Part shown: positions 53,001-62,735 of the stretch, piece after piece | Layout: every line of letters starts with the position of its first letter | How positions within the stretch are numbered: position 1 is the stretch's first letter | NCBI GenBank assembly: GCA_039519185.1 | Contig: CM076850.1 | Span: 160,624,462 to 160,688,461 of the forward strand | Origin: Astragalus membranaceus | Lineage: Eukaryota > Streptophyta > Magnoliopsida > Fabales > Fabaceae | Direction of reading: 5' to 3' | Length of the DNA: 64,000 nt | Notes under the pieces: generated by a model | Databases searched by the model: none | What the model saw: only the letters and a program-made list of their open reading frames with translations | Told to the model about the DNA's origin: nothing | Position numbers and translations under genes: made by a program

Positions 53001-54194
53001 AGTTGTACAGCTTTCTATGTGAATAAACACGCAGAACAAGAACGTGGAATTCCCAGATTGGTTATAAATTATAAACCATTAAATAAAGTTTTGAAATGGA
53101 TTAGGTATCCAATACCTAATAAAAAAGATTTATTGGATAGGCTTAATGAAGCCTTAGTTTTCTCAAAATTTGATATGAAGTCAGGATACTGGCAAATTCA
53201 GATTAATGAATCTGACAAGTATAAAACAGCATTTACAGTTCCATTTGGTCACTATGAGTGGAATGTAATGCCTTTTGGGCTTAAAAATGCCCCCTCTGAA
53301 TTCCAAAATATTATGAATGACATATTTAATCCTTATACGGATTACATGATAGTATATATAGATGATGTCTTAGTATTCTCTAAAACTATTAGTCAACATT
53401 TTAAACATCTTAAAAATTTTAAGAATATTGTAAAAAATAATGGTTTAGTTTTGTCTGCTTCAAAAATGAAGCTTTTTCAAACTAAGGTTAGATTCTTAGG
53501 TCATGAAATTGACCAAGGGAAAATTATCCCTATAAGTAGAAGTATAGAATTCGCTTCTAAATTTCCTGATGAAATTCTGGAAAAGAAGCAATTACAAAGA
53601 TTTTTAGGAAGCCTGAATTATATTTCAGACTATTATAAAAACCTAGCCCAAGATACAGCCTTATTATATAATAGGCTTAAAAAAAATGCTGGCCCTTGGA
53701 CTAAAGCCCATACCAAGGCAGTCCAATATATTAAATACAGGGTTAAAACCCTTCCTTGTTTAAACTTGGCAAACCCAAAGTTTTTTAAAATTGTTGAAAC
53801 AGACGCCTCTAATATAGGTTATGGAGGGGTCCTCAAACAAGTTAACCCAAGTACTTCTAAAGAAGAATTAGTTAGGTTTACTTCGGGTAAATGGAATCCG
53901 ACCCAATTAAAATATTCTACAGTCAAAAAAGAAATGCTTTCAATTATCAAATGCACTTCTAAATTTCAAGATGACTTATTAAATCAAAAATTTTTGTTAA
54001 GAATTGATTGTAGTTCTGTAAAACAAATTATTGAAAAAGATGTGAAAAATCTAGTTTCTAAACAAATTTTTGCAAATTGGCAAGCTCAACTATCAGTTTT
54101 TGATTTTGATATTGAATACATTAAAGGTGAAAATAATTCACTAGCTGATTTCTTAACACGTGAATTTTTGCAGGGGAATGACAACCCCATATAG
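50061..54194 (+). CDS. Pararetrovirus unit C polyprotein
   Basis: A 1377-codon ORF matching unit A with three amino-acid changes: Ser to Phe in the NKN(S/F)ILEN segment, and Arg to Lys and Glu to Lys in the RT-RNase H connection (LKKNAGPWTKAHTK). It has the same mosaic structure, missing coat core and damaged zinc knuckle as A. The retropepsin, YIDD and RNase H motifs are intact. Confidence 0.88.
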   Translation: MNFKIDYSPGSNMRELINGEFQLDRYAEFRQWYFKKFSSWELSKFKDDFYEELTITQDYIPFVRWFANHFINKIKNEVLILQPNSWETTLEQKDTEANSLIFLKGIESKIITLKELSSLMKTQNYTKVFLDSLEEQIISLKEDLLSLKEMFESQIFQQKLIQDNMNKPKVPMVAEVQPSLPEKGFKLREETNDLYNQFIYTNDTDDFYNQFISNMDRPPGLKNKKQKSFNNRTYKRVNRNKEIYKYPYKKKFKTNFYKNKPKQDTFQNKGKRRAHKLDITCHNYDKTEHYDNQCWTNIALNALKNGQSRTQLKKVLPIASRSEQDSSNNIECIDGDTSPNFNIDNNSCQNNNLNSCQDSNWNRWKSINIDGLKALNKREPQKIFELINLLKSEMVQTKKNNISMSSLEIPGNREKTPVISTIPSSNNITSENYSLTSQKWFVKITLVINKNFILENSGKKINKLATMFANQGISNTIDGLNDKQFIDTVHKIIMYSTVCKQHGNNNSSIATFIATGFIGQLRGWWDHYLTDAQKKDILSHKKALKGIQDDQLRSQLILLINSDYNYSSDKESSNEDIDIIQDSSESSSPGNNDCQCNKVNYWKSIVDINSLNVLTEEQDEALKALDSIKDGTMRRKMIEILVKEYSKKETPLIIEAPYQISEVLSRFKESSSKERPISMNDLKGEINILKNEISQIKGNTNLSQRISVLENPSKTESSSSNYLSILNRITSQKWFVKIDIIINRNFILKNEIALVDSGADLNCIQEGIIPTKYFSKTTQSLTQAGGDRLKVNFKLPNAHICKQGICIPTSFLLVKNLTHRIILGTPFLHNIMPIINIDQKGITTMLENKRIIFEFISDPHTRMINEIKELLLSKEKQICFLKEEINLANINEQLNKADIKTQIKSLEQQFINEVCSEIPNAFWNRKKHMVSLPYIDGFNESQIPTKARPAQMNQEYLDLCKKEINSLLDKKLIRPSKSSWSCTAFYVNKHAEQERGIPRLVINYKPLNKVLKWIRYPIPNKKDLLDRLNEALVFSKFDMKSGYWQIQINESDKYKTAFTVPFGHYEWNVMPFGLKNAPSEFQNIMNDIFNPYTDYMIVYIDDVLVFSKTISQHFKHLKNFKNIVKNNGLVLSASKMKLFQTKVRFLGHEIDQGKIIPISRSIEFASKFPDEILEKKQLQRFLGSLNYISDYYKNLAQDTALLYNRLKKNAGPWTKAHTKAVQYIKYRVKTLPCLNLANPKFFKIVETDASNIGYGGVLKQVNPSTSKEELVRFTSGKWNPTQLKYSTVKKEMLSIIKCTSKFQDDLLNQKFLLRIDCSSVKQIIEKDVKNLVSKQIFANWQAQLSVFDFDIEYIKGENNSLADFLTREFLQGNDNPI

Positions 54195-55521
54195 GGGAAG
54201 AGGTCGTGGTCCAGGTGGCCGTGGCAGAGGAAGGAGTAGCAATATGCTACCCTACCAACAAGAACCAAGTGTCCCTCTTCTAGGAGATTGGACAACAGTA
54301 TACCCTAATAGGGGAAAAACTATGCAGCAATTGCCTGCTCCTCCGAAGAAAGAAGATATTCCTTCTTCTTCTGGAACAAAACAAAGCTCTTATGCAGAAG
54401 CTATTGTTAATGACTCTCCTCAAGAGCAAACTCAAGAATATTTTGAGAATCCAATAACTGAGGACATCATGTATATTGATGATGAAGACCTCAGTATTTC
54501 AAAAGATCCTTGGTCAATAAAGACCAGGTACCTCGAATCCAGAGGATACCCAGGATTATATGGTAAATCAAGACCACACTTAGAAATTTTATTATTAGTT
54601 ACTGAATCAGTAACCATTACTCATCACCATCAAAATAACAATCCTCAAAGTTTTATAAACTTTAGCAAATGTCACATTAACAAAATCCTTCTTCCAAGAG
54701 AATGGGGATTAAACCCAAATGGGGAAAAAGCAATAAAAATTGCTGAAAATTCTTATGCATATTTTAATTATTGGGATTATATCCAGGCTTTTTCTAAAGC
54801 TTTTTACTACCAGAACCCAAAAAATAAACATTCATGGTTCTTTAGTATTAACCCAGAAGTGGTTAATAAACCGATACCAAATTGGTTTTACAATTGGTGG
54901 CAAAAATTTGGGCCATCTTTGGAAATTCTTCCAAAAGAATTATTGGAATTATACAACTCATGGTGTGATAATAGTCCTCTTATAACAAAAATAGCTTCAA
55001 ATAAGCTTATTATAGGACAATGTCCATGCCTTTTCTTTATCAAATTTCAAATCCCATGGATATGGAGGTGGTCTATGACCATCGGAAAAGACCAAAATAA
55101 TATTCCTGTACTTAGAAGAAATTTCTTCTATAAATGGTGGATTAGAATGGATCCTGAAGACCTCAAAAAATTAATATCTCAGGTCTTGTCTAAGATCAAT
55201 GAAGATAAAGAAAATGGTTTAAATGATGTTAATCTCCAAAATTTGTCTATGACAAATTTAAAACATTACTTCCAGAAAAAGTACCCTCAAGAATCTGAGG
55301 AAGAAATTATGGTTAGAACTCTTGATCACATGAAGACACAATTCTTCAGCACGTTTCAAGTCAAAGAAATGTCAACATCCTCACAGGGATCTATTGAACA
55401 AAGCGAAATGGATTGCTTAGCTGGGGAATCTCAGCAAGAAGACGAACCCTATCCAGAAGATTTCTGGGATGCCATGATCCAATCCATGACTAAGCATGTG
55501 AAAGGAAAAGGACAAGAATAA
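54178..55521 (+). CDS. Pararetrovirus unit C ORF3
   Basis: Equivalent to unit A ORF3, starting at the ATG that overlaps the polyprotein end. One replacement was seen (KEMSTSSQ against KEMLTSSQ). Arg/Gly-rich N-terminus, aromatic middle; function unknown. Confidence 0.75.
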   Translation: MTTPYRGRGRGPGGRGRGRSSNMLPYQQEPSVPLLGDWTTVYPNRGKTMQQLPAPPKKEDIPSSSGTKQSSYAEAIVNDSPQEQTQEYFENPITEDIMYIDDEDLSISKDPWSIKTRYLESRGYPGLYGKSRPHLEILLLVTESVTITHHHQNNNPQSFINFSKCHINKILLPREWGLNPNGEKAIKIAENSYAYFNYWDYIQAFSKAFYYQNPKNKHSWFFSINPEVVNKPIPNWFYNWWQKFGPSLEILPKELLELYNSWCDNSPLITKIASNKLIIGQCPCLFFIKFQIPWIWRWSMTIGKDQNNIPVLRRNFFYKWWIRMDPEDLKKLISQVLSKINEDKENGLNDVNLQNLSMTNLKHYFQKKYPQESEEEIMVRTLDHMKTQFFSTFQVKEMSTSSQGSIEQSEMDCLAGESQQEDEPYPEDFWDAMIQSMTKHVKGKGQE

Positions 55522-55762
55522 GTGCCATAATTAAAAATAATCGTGCCAAGATTTGGTGGAAGACACGCAATTATGCTGTCGTTTTTACCTTTTTAATTTT
55601 TGTATTTTTATCTTTTGATTTTTGTCTTTTTTCATTCAATTATGTGTCGATGGGGCCCAAAGCGTACCCGGCATAATTAATGATTTTTTGTCGCCTTTTG
55701 TAACCGGCTACCGGATCCTACAGTAGCCCTTTTACCGGCTTAAATAGTAAGCCTTAGTTTGC

Positions 55763-55772
55763 CTATATAAGG
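55763..55772 (+). promoter_or_regulatory. Pararetrovirus promoter TATA box, unit C
   Basis: CTATATAAGG, equivalent to 43428-43437, followed by a (TC)n tract one unit longer than in unit A. Confidence 0.75.
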
Positions 55773-55806
55773 CATTTTATTTTCATTTCTTAGGCAGAGC
55801 TTCGGC

Positions 55807-55842
<36 letters not shown>

Positions 55843-56026
55843 AACATACTTCTCTCTTCCGTTGTAAACACTTTTCTTAATATAATCCCTGAAGTTTGAA
55901 GATAGGAGTTCTCCTCTTGTTCCTTATTCTGAAGTAAGGTAATTTTTTACATGTTCTTTCATAGCTAAGCTTGTGTTGTGGTAAGCTGGTTCTCATGAAC
56001 TGGCCTAGTTAGATGAATATCGTATT

Positions 56027-56029
<3 letters not shown>

Positions 56030-56063
<34 letters not shown>
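56030..56063. repeat. (TA)n microsatellite at the end of the pararetrovirus array
   Basis: About 17 TA units directly abutting unit C on the left and the LINE 3' end on the right. Confidence 0.95.
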
Positions 56064-56065
<2 letters not shown>

Positions 56066-56129
56066 TATGTTGGATTTATTTATTTTTGAATATAATAGGG
56101 GCTCAAAGGCCCGAAACGAAAACCACGAG

Positions 56130-58352
56130 TCACACGGAAACTAATCTAGGAGTAGAAACTCCAATACAATCATCATGCAAAAATTGTAAAATGCGCTCCG
56201 GAGGGTGCTCCCAAAAGTGCATGCCCTCCCCACCTTCACACGCAATACAAGCCAGACCATCGGCCACCATGTTGGCCTCCCGATAAATATGCAGGATCTT
56301 GACTTGCCATTGGCGCTGCAACAACTGCTAGAGGCGATGTACCAGCCCCCTACCCATCATTGTCCCGGAACCATTTCCAGTCAATTGAGAAACCACCACC
56401 TTAGAATCCAATTGAAGCTCAACTTGCCTGTATCCTTTGGTCCAAGCCAACAGCAACCCTTCTAAGGCCCCCCAAAGCCACCTACCATGATGATCTCGCA
56501 CAAGCCACCTACCATGATGATCTCGCACAAGCCCCCCACAACCGCTAATACCACCACCCGCCTTTGACGCACCATCTGTGTTAACAGTGACCCAGCCATC
56601 AACCGCAGGCTTCCAAGACACTAAAACCGTCTCCTTAACTCCCCCCTGAGCAGGATTTAACTGATTCTTCCCCACCTGATACTCATGAACATATCTCTGA
56701 ACCACCGTTGCAGGAAAGGCCGGTCTAGAGAAGCTAGGATCATGCATTGTTCTATTACGCCACCCCCACAAGAAGAAACAAGTTGTTGCCCACACATTCC
56801 TCCATCCCGAGCCATCCGTTACCCCTACGTTAAACCGGACCCAGGCCTCAAAATCATACCCAAAGAAATTGGATCTCATATCTTGCGGCACCAACAACTT
56901 CCAAACAGCTATAGCAAGAGGACAGTCCCGCAAAACATGGATAATAGTCTCATCCACCCCAACACAATGATAACAACCTGAAGTATCCCCACTCCACCTA
57001 CTACAATACACTCTTGTTGGAAGTTTACCATGCATTATCTGCCACGCAAAGCTTCTAACTCTCTCCGGAACATCAAGCTTCCAGATAGTTTTCCAATTGA
57101 CCTCATTGCCCAAACTTGTAGCATTCCGAAGGTAAACATACGCACTAGAAACGGTAAATTTACCAGCTCTCTCTTTCGGCCAAAAGAGCAAATCCGACCC
57201 CATAGAAGGAGCAGGCGCTGGCATGGATAACAGCTTGTTATACATCCGACCTGGTAAAATATGATGAAGCACATCCAACTTCCAGTTATTATGCTCATCA
57301 ACCAAATCCACCACCCTCCAGTCATGCATGGAAGCAGGAACCTCAGTCACCAACTCACACAAGGGTTGATTACTATCAAGCCACTTATCGAACCAGAAGC
57401 TAATGGCAGTGCTGTCTCCAATAGACCAGGCCCCTTCACTCTTGATATCCTCCAAACAATCAGCGATGGCCCACCACAAATGAGAATCAGTTACTTTACA
57501 TTGCACCTCACCCTGCTCCCAATTGTTTCTCCCATACTTCCCTATTAGCACTTGGCTCCACAACTTATTCCTTTCGGCCTTGAGGTTCCATGCTAACTTC
57601 ATGATGCAAGCTTTATTCATGTCAGTTAAACGTCTCAGCCCTAGACCACCATTGACCTTAGGGAGAGTGGGAGTATCCCACTTGATCATATGCAAGCGAC
57701 GCCCTTCATTGCTATCCCCCCAAATAAAGCTTCTTTGAATTTTTTCAATCTCTCTTAAGCACACATTTGGTATGGGATTTGTCATCATAGTATAAGTAGG
57801 CATAGCCTGAATAACGGACCGAGCAAGAGTTACACGCCCAGCAAAGGATAAATGAGTTGCTTTCCACCCGGAGAGCTTGTGATTCACCTTCTCAATTAAG
57901 TAATGAAAATCCTGCCTCTTAGGGGCCCGCCCCAATAACAGAATACCCAGATACTTCCCCATAGCTTGTGTAGTATTAACCCCAGACATGCGCTCCAACC
58001 TTCTACAAGTCACCACATCAACATTCTTAGAAAAAAATAAGCTAGTTTTCTCCTGACTCACCATTTGACCAGACATCCCACAAAACTTGTTGAGCGCATT
58101 TAAAACGCTAGTCATAGTTATATCTGTCGCTTTACCAAATAAGAGCAAATCATCCGCGAACATTAAATGAGAGACCTGAGGCCCACTCCGCCCCGCCCGA
58201 ATTGGCACCCACCGACTAGCTTCAACCTCCTCCTCTATCAAATGAGTGAGCTTGTCCATACACATAACAAAGAGATAAGGGGACATAGGATCACCTTGCC
58301 GAATACCCCGTTGTGGAGTAAAGCTCTCAGATCTTCTACCATTCCATAACAC
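56130..58352 (-). pseudogene. LINE ORF2, C-terminal RT, zinc-binding region and RNase H
   Basis: Contains RT motifs GIRQGDPMSPYLFVMCMD and SHLMFADDLLLFGKA (catalytic FADD), then the zf-RVT region (FAWQIMHGKLPTRVYCSRW) and an RNase H domain with NTDGASKAGGG, ALEGLLLA and LQLDSK. A TAG at 56328-56330 interrupts the frame; after it, in the same frame, REANMVADGLA completes the RNase H active site. The RNase H part carries a 9-residue duplication (VRDHHGRWL twice) from a 27-bp tandem repeat at about 56480-56534. Confidence 0.88.
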
Positions 58353-59577
58353 TGGTATTTACCGTAGAGACACACTCCATAATAAGATTGCGTAAACTAG
58401 GAGGCATTCCTAACTCACTCAAAAACAAATTAAGAAAGAACCAACGTACCTTATCATATGCTTTGGCAAGGTCGACTTTCATAGCAAAAAACCCATTCTT
58501 CCCTCGCATCTTCCCCATCGAGTGAAGAAGCTCCTGGGCAACAACAATATTCTCATGAATGCTTCGAGTGGGAATAAAGTCAGTCTGGTAAGGGGAAATA
58601 ATACTCGGCATGATAGGTTTCAGCCTATTGACAATAACCTTTGTAATGATTTTATAAGTCACATTACAAAGGGATATTGGCCTGAACGGATTAATAAACT
58701 CCGGCTTAGCAATCTTCGGGATGAGACAAATATCAGTATCATTTACTGCAGCCACACTTGTTGGGCAGCTCCACGCTTTCTTCACAAAGTCGCAACAATC
58801 CTTCCGAATTAGCTCCCAATTTGTTTGATAGAACCCAGCTTGGAAGCCATCCGGACCAGAGGCCTTCCAAGGCTTCATACTCACGATGGCCTGAGTAATC
58901 TCGTCATCCGTCACCATAGCATCTAGTTTACGCACAACCCCATCATCCAGCGCCTTAAATTGGTAACTCATCGTAGGAAAGGAATCCGTGGCTTCGTTGT
59001 CAGTAAACCACTCCATAAAAAAATTTGTTACATGATCTTTGATCTCAGCCTCATTCTCCATCCACCGCCTCTCACTATTTCTAAGCATAAGGATTCGATT
59101 TCTCTTTTTTCGGTTAACCGCTTTGAGCTGATAATAACGAGTATTACGATCCCCGTCATGTAACCATTGCGTTCTACTCCTTTGGAACCACATAAGCTCT
59201 TCTTGATACAGAACATTATGTAATTCGGTTTGGAGCTCCTTTTCAAGATTAGAGAGAAAACAGTTCATGTTACCAAGGCTAGTCTGTCTTTGGATACCAT
59301 CAAGCCGAGCCAACAATTGTCTTTTCTTCTTCTTACCCGAACCAAAAACATTATGACTCCACCCTCTAAGATGATCCTTCATACTAACCAACTTGTCCTC
59401 CAGCCCCCCATTAGGATGCCAAGCCTCTTTCATCATTCTTGCAAAATCGGAATGCGTCCCACGCATTTTCAAACCGAAACGGCCTAGTCTCCCTACCTCC
59501 ATCACTCCCATGCAAATTAATAGGAATCGGATGATGATCCGAGAAGTCCACTCTAGTAAGAACTTTAACAAAAGCAT
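58336..59577 (-). pseudogene. LINE ORF2, linker and N-terminal RT
   Basis: Includes WLHDGDRNTRYYQLKA, MKPWKASGPDGFQAGFYQ, NPFRPISLCNVTYKIITKVI and MKVDLAKAYDKVRW (RT motifs up to the first catalytic Asp). It is offset by a one-base frameshift from the downstream RT part near 58340 and by another from the endonuclease part near 59470. Confidence 0.88.
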
Positions 59578-60250
59578 TTGGAAAGGCTAATCTCCACGAG
59601 GTGTTGCACATACCCTTATCCAGACGAGCAAACATCCGGTCATAAGTACCATATGTTTGGCCCTTCCAAGTAAATTTAGAGCCAATTGAACCCAAATCCA
59701 TTAAACCACACAGCTGGATTCGATTTTGAAAAAGCTGGCACTTCCTCACGTTGAGCGGAGCACCCCCTTTCTTTTCATTACTATCACAAATATCATTAAA
59801 ATCTCCAGCTAACATCCAGTTGCCTTGCATAGTATTTGCCATTGTAGCTAACGTCCCCCACAATTCTGTGCGCATCTCTTCAACCGGACTAGCATACACA
59901 ATAGAAAAGAACCAACTCCCATGGTCATGCATAACGACATTAAAATGCAGAAACTGAAAATCATTTCTATCTTCAACCATCAGCACTAAATCAGTCTTCC
60001 AACCAACCGCAATACCCCCCGCATAGCCCCGATTTTCAGAGAAACTAAACCCATCGTACCCAAGCCGGCGAAAAGTATTTTGAGTACGCAAGGGATTACA
60101 CCGAGTCTCAATGATAGCAAACACCTCTGGGCAATGCACATCCACAAACTGCTTGCAGTTCCGGAAAAGGTCCGAACTAGCCGCCCCACGGCAATTCCAA
60201 ATTAAAATTTTGTTTAAATCCATAAACAAAATATTAAAAGGAGCAATCAA
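59411..60250 (-). pseudogene. LINE ORF2, endonuclease domain
   Basis: An APE-type endonuclease that would nick target DNA. Visible motifs are ILIWNCRGAASS, FAIIETRCN, RGYAGGIAVGWK, WMLAGDFNDI, GSKFTWKG and VDFSDHHPI (catalytic Asn, Glu, Asp-x-Asn and Ser-Asp-His). Active-site residues look intact, but the frame breaks before the RT. Confidence 0.88.
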
Positions 60251-60388
60251 ACACGCTAAGCAACATGAAGACCAGGGGTCTCCATAACCATATCCTCATC
60301 ATAATCTTCAGTACCTGCAGAACTGCCCATCTCTTGTGCATCCATGTATTCTTCGAAATCACCACGCTCCTAATTGTTGTTGCGAGCA

Positions 60389-61141
60389 TTAGGAAAAGGG
60401 GGGTGTGAATATCGTCGTTCTGTGTATCTGGTGGGCGAGGGGGTGTTGAAGCCCAATCTCCATGTGATCAATGGGCCTTGGTAGCATTAATTCTGAGCCC
60501 ACTTTACTTTGTCTTCGGCCATCCAAGTGCTGACCCAACACTCCGACAACACCTGTGTTACTAGGGTCGCCATTTTGCCTTTGACCGGGCCCCACTGACA
60601 CCAAATTATTAGCTTGCCTACGGATATCCTCATTATTCCTTGAAGATATCTCTCTCTGCGCATGTGGGACCACAAGATTTGATTTTAATTGGTCATGAAT
60701 TTCCACATTTGTCTCATTAATTGCTTGATTGGATTTCCCCCTATTTTTCCTAGTTACATACGTAAATGGTGGCCTCTCCTCATTAATTCTTGCATGATCC
60801 ACGCCCTCTCCATGCACCTCCTCATTATTATTCCCCACGTTTTCCGCACTATCTCCAAGAATTCCAAATCGTGATCCCGAATTAATCGTTGTATCATTAA
60901 TGGTCGCAGGTAAAATCCTACCCGTCGACGGCACCGTCGGCCCTCCGCCTCTATATTTCCCACGCCTTGGCCATCTCTGCTTCTGAACTACCTGCCATGG
61001 CCCATCCTCTTTCACGACTTCACCTCTAGGCTCAACATTGCCTGTTGCGCGCCCCTCCTCTCCATTGTTAGCTCCCCCATCCTCCGTAACCTTGTCCGGA
61101 CACTGGTCTTTATGGTGGCAAATCTCCCACACACCATACAC
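60389..61141 (-). pseudogene. LINE ORF1, C-terminal part
   Basis: Begins within the CCHC knuckle (CHHKDQCPD), one frame away from the N-terminal part, and continues as a hydrophilic tail with WQVVQKQRWPRRGKYRGG. A single missing base near 61110-61125 separates it from the segment ending CMVCGRF. Confidence 0.8.
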
Positions 61142-62046
61142 AACATGTGTAGCCCTTCGTATTCGATCTTGTAAAAGTGGTTCTTGATTTCAAACATAGC
61201 CAAAAGTGGCTTGTCTAAATCAATCTCCACACAAAGCCTTGCATACTTCCCCCTAGCCAATTGCTCCGTTGTCTTGTCTACTTTGACCGTCTTGCCAATC
61301 CGATTACCCAAGAAGACTAGGAAATCTGGATCATAATACTCAATCGGAAGCTCCGAAAGCCGCACCCACACATTAACTCTGTTAATCTCTTCCTCGTCTG
61401 GCCGGAAGTTCGGTTTCCACTCCCTCACAGTGAGGTAATGATCATAAATCAACCATGGACCATTTGTCAAGGGCTTGTCATGGTCGTCTGGACTCGAGAG
61501 GCAAACCAAGAAAAATTCACCTCCAAGATCAATAATGTTCATGACACCTTTTCGAACCCACATCTGGTTTAATCGATTTTCTAGAGCCTTGAATCCAATC
61601 CGTCTGCCAAGAAGTTTAACAATCAAGCCTTGTTTCCATGGCCTGCACAATCGCACCTCGGCTCTTGGTGGAATAACTATCTCCGGGCACTCATAGCCAC
61701 CATGAGTTTTTTCCACGATTTGCAAGTCCATACACCCCATAGTATACTCTCCATCATCCTGAGCCTCCCCCATGTGTCCTCCTTCCTCATCCCTTGTATC
61801 GTCATCCTCCTTATCCCCGGCATGGAGCCCCATAACCGTCTCCTTGTATGATCGCTTGCCTTGAACGTCCTCCATGGGTGGATCGCCAATATCAGCATAG
61901 CTCACCAGACCCGTGGAGGTTGTTGCAAACGTGTGCTCCCCACCTTTCACCTTCTTCGTACTGCGCTTCTGGAGGTCCTCCTCCTCCCGAGAGATGTCCC
62001 GGTCGCCAACCACCGGTTGTGCGCTCATCGCGGACGCCAAGAACAA
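61012..62046 (-). pseudogene. LINE ORF1, N-terminal part (DUF4283)
   Basis: An RNA-binding ORF1-type protein with a DUF4283 domain: WKQGLIVKLLGRRIGFKALE, NGPWLIYDHYLTVREWKPNF, VWVRLSELPIEYYD and GRIGKTVKVDKTT-like text (residues ~130-260). The first half of a CCHC knuckle, CMVCG, follows, then the frameshift. ATG choices at 62046 or 62028 are equally possible. Confidence 0.82.
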
Positions 62047-62100
62047 AACTTGCCTTTTTTGGCAAAACCCTAGCAGAGCCTTTTCTCAGTACTGTATATT

Positions 62101-62339
62101 ATCCTTTGAGGAAAAAAAATGCTATCTTTTCAACGCATTCTTGTTTTTGATAATGCGGTTTTGTGTTCGTTCTTGTTCTTGTGTGCTTTTCTTATAAATT
62201 AGTTGGAATTTGATTTGAAATTGGTTTTTGATTTGGAATTTCATTTAGAAGTTTGTTGTTGGTTGATGAATATGAGCAGGGATCTGGGAATTGGTAATAG
62301 AGAAGAAACACATAAATTCTTTAAAAAAAATTAGGCATA
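62101..62339. other. Short region with no recognisable gene
   Basis: T-rich sequence between the LINE 5' end and the next CACTA terminus. I see nothing coding. Confidence 0.4.
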
Positions 62340-62654
62340 GGTAGCGCTTTCTGTAAAAAGCGCTACTTATGGTCCTAGCGCCTCTAGGAATGAGGAACGC
62401 TTGTACTAAAAAGCGCTACTCTTAATTAGATGCGCTAAGACCATAAGTAGCGCTTTTTACAATAAGCAATACCTATATGGTCTAAGCGCATCCGGGAATA
62501 AGGAGCGCTTACACTAAAAAGCGCTACTCTTGCCTGATCATTAGTAGCGCTACCTTTGGGGGGATTGACAACAGGAGCGCAAGCTTTAGGAGCGCTCGTA
62601 AGTGCTACAAATGGCCTAAAAAAAGTGCTACCAAATGCCAAATCTGTTGTAGTG
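62340..62654 (+). mobile_element. CACTA right terminus with AGCGCTTTTTA subterminal repeats
   Basis: Ends TCTGTTGTAGTG, the inverse of CACTACAACAGA. The preceding 300 bp hold about a dozen copies of (G)TAGCGCTTTTTA and its inverse AAAAAGCGCTAC. No left terminus of this type is visible in the window. It could be a non-autonomous element or the right end of CACTA-1. Confidence 0.7.
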
Positions 62655-62735
62655 TGCTGATGTCCACTTTCAATGAAAACATTACGTGGACAAACTTTGA
62701 TTTATATTAAAGCTGAAAATAATACATTTGGGCCT

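Larger units (their letters stand above)
49261..56030 (+). mobile_element. Endogenous pararetrovirus unit C (near-identical to unit A)
   Basis: Collinear with A at an offset of 12,335 bp from 49262. It lacks the first ~300 bp of the A leader including the primer site. It extends past the promoter to GATGAATATCGTATTCTT, then stops in a (TA)n tract. Differences from A that I could see are few: S/F, R/K, E/K and L/S replacements, one silent change and one extra TC unit. Confidence 0.9.
56065..62100 (-). mobile_element. LINE (L1-type non-LTR retrotransposon), decayed
   Basis: Minus-strand order: ORF1 (DUF4283 and CCHC), then ORF2 with endonuclease, reverse transcriptase, zinc-binding RT region and RNase H. 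At least three frameshifts and one stop interrupt the ORFs. The 3' end lies near 56065-56100, next to the (TA)n tract; a clear poly(A) tail was not seen. The 5' end is estimated near 62100. No target duplication was identified. Confidence 0.85.

Noticed and set aside
56086..62197. Many plus-strand ORFs of 60-100 codons across the LINE
   Set aside because: They are antisense shadows of LINE ORF1 and ORF2.
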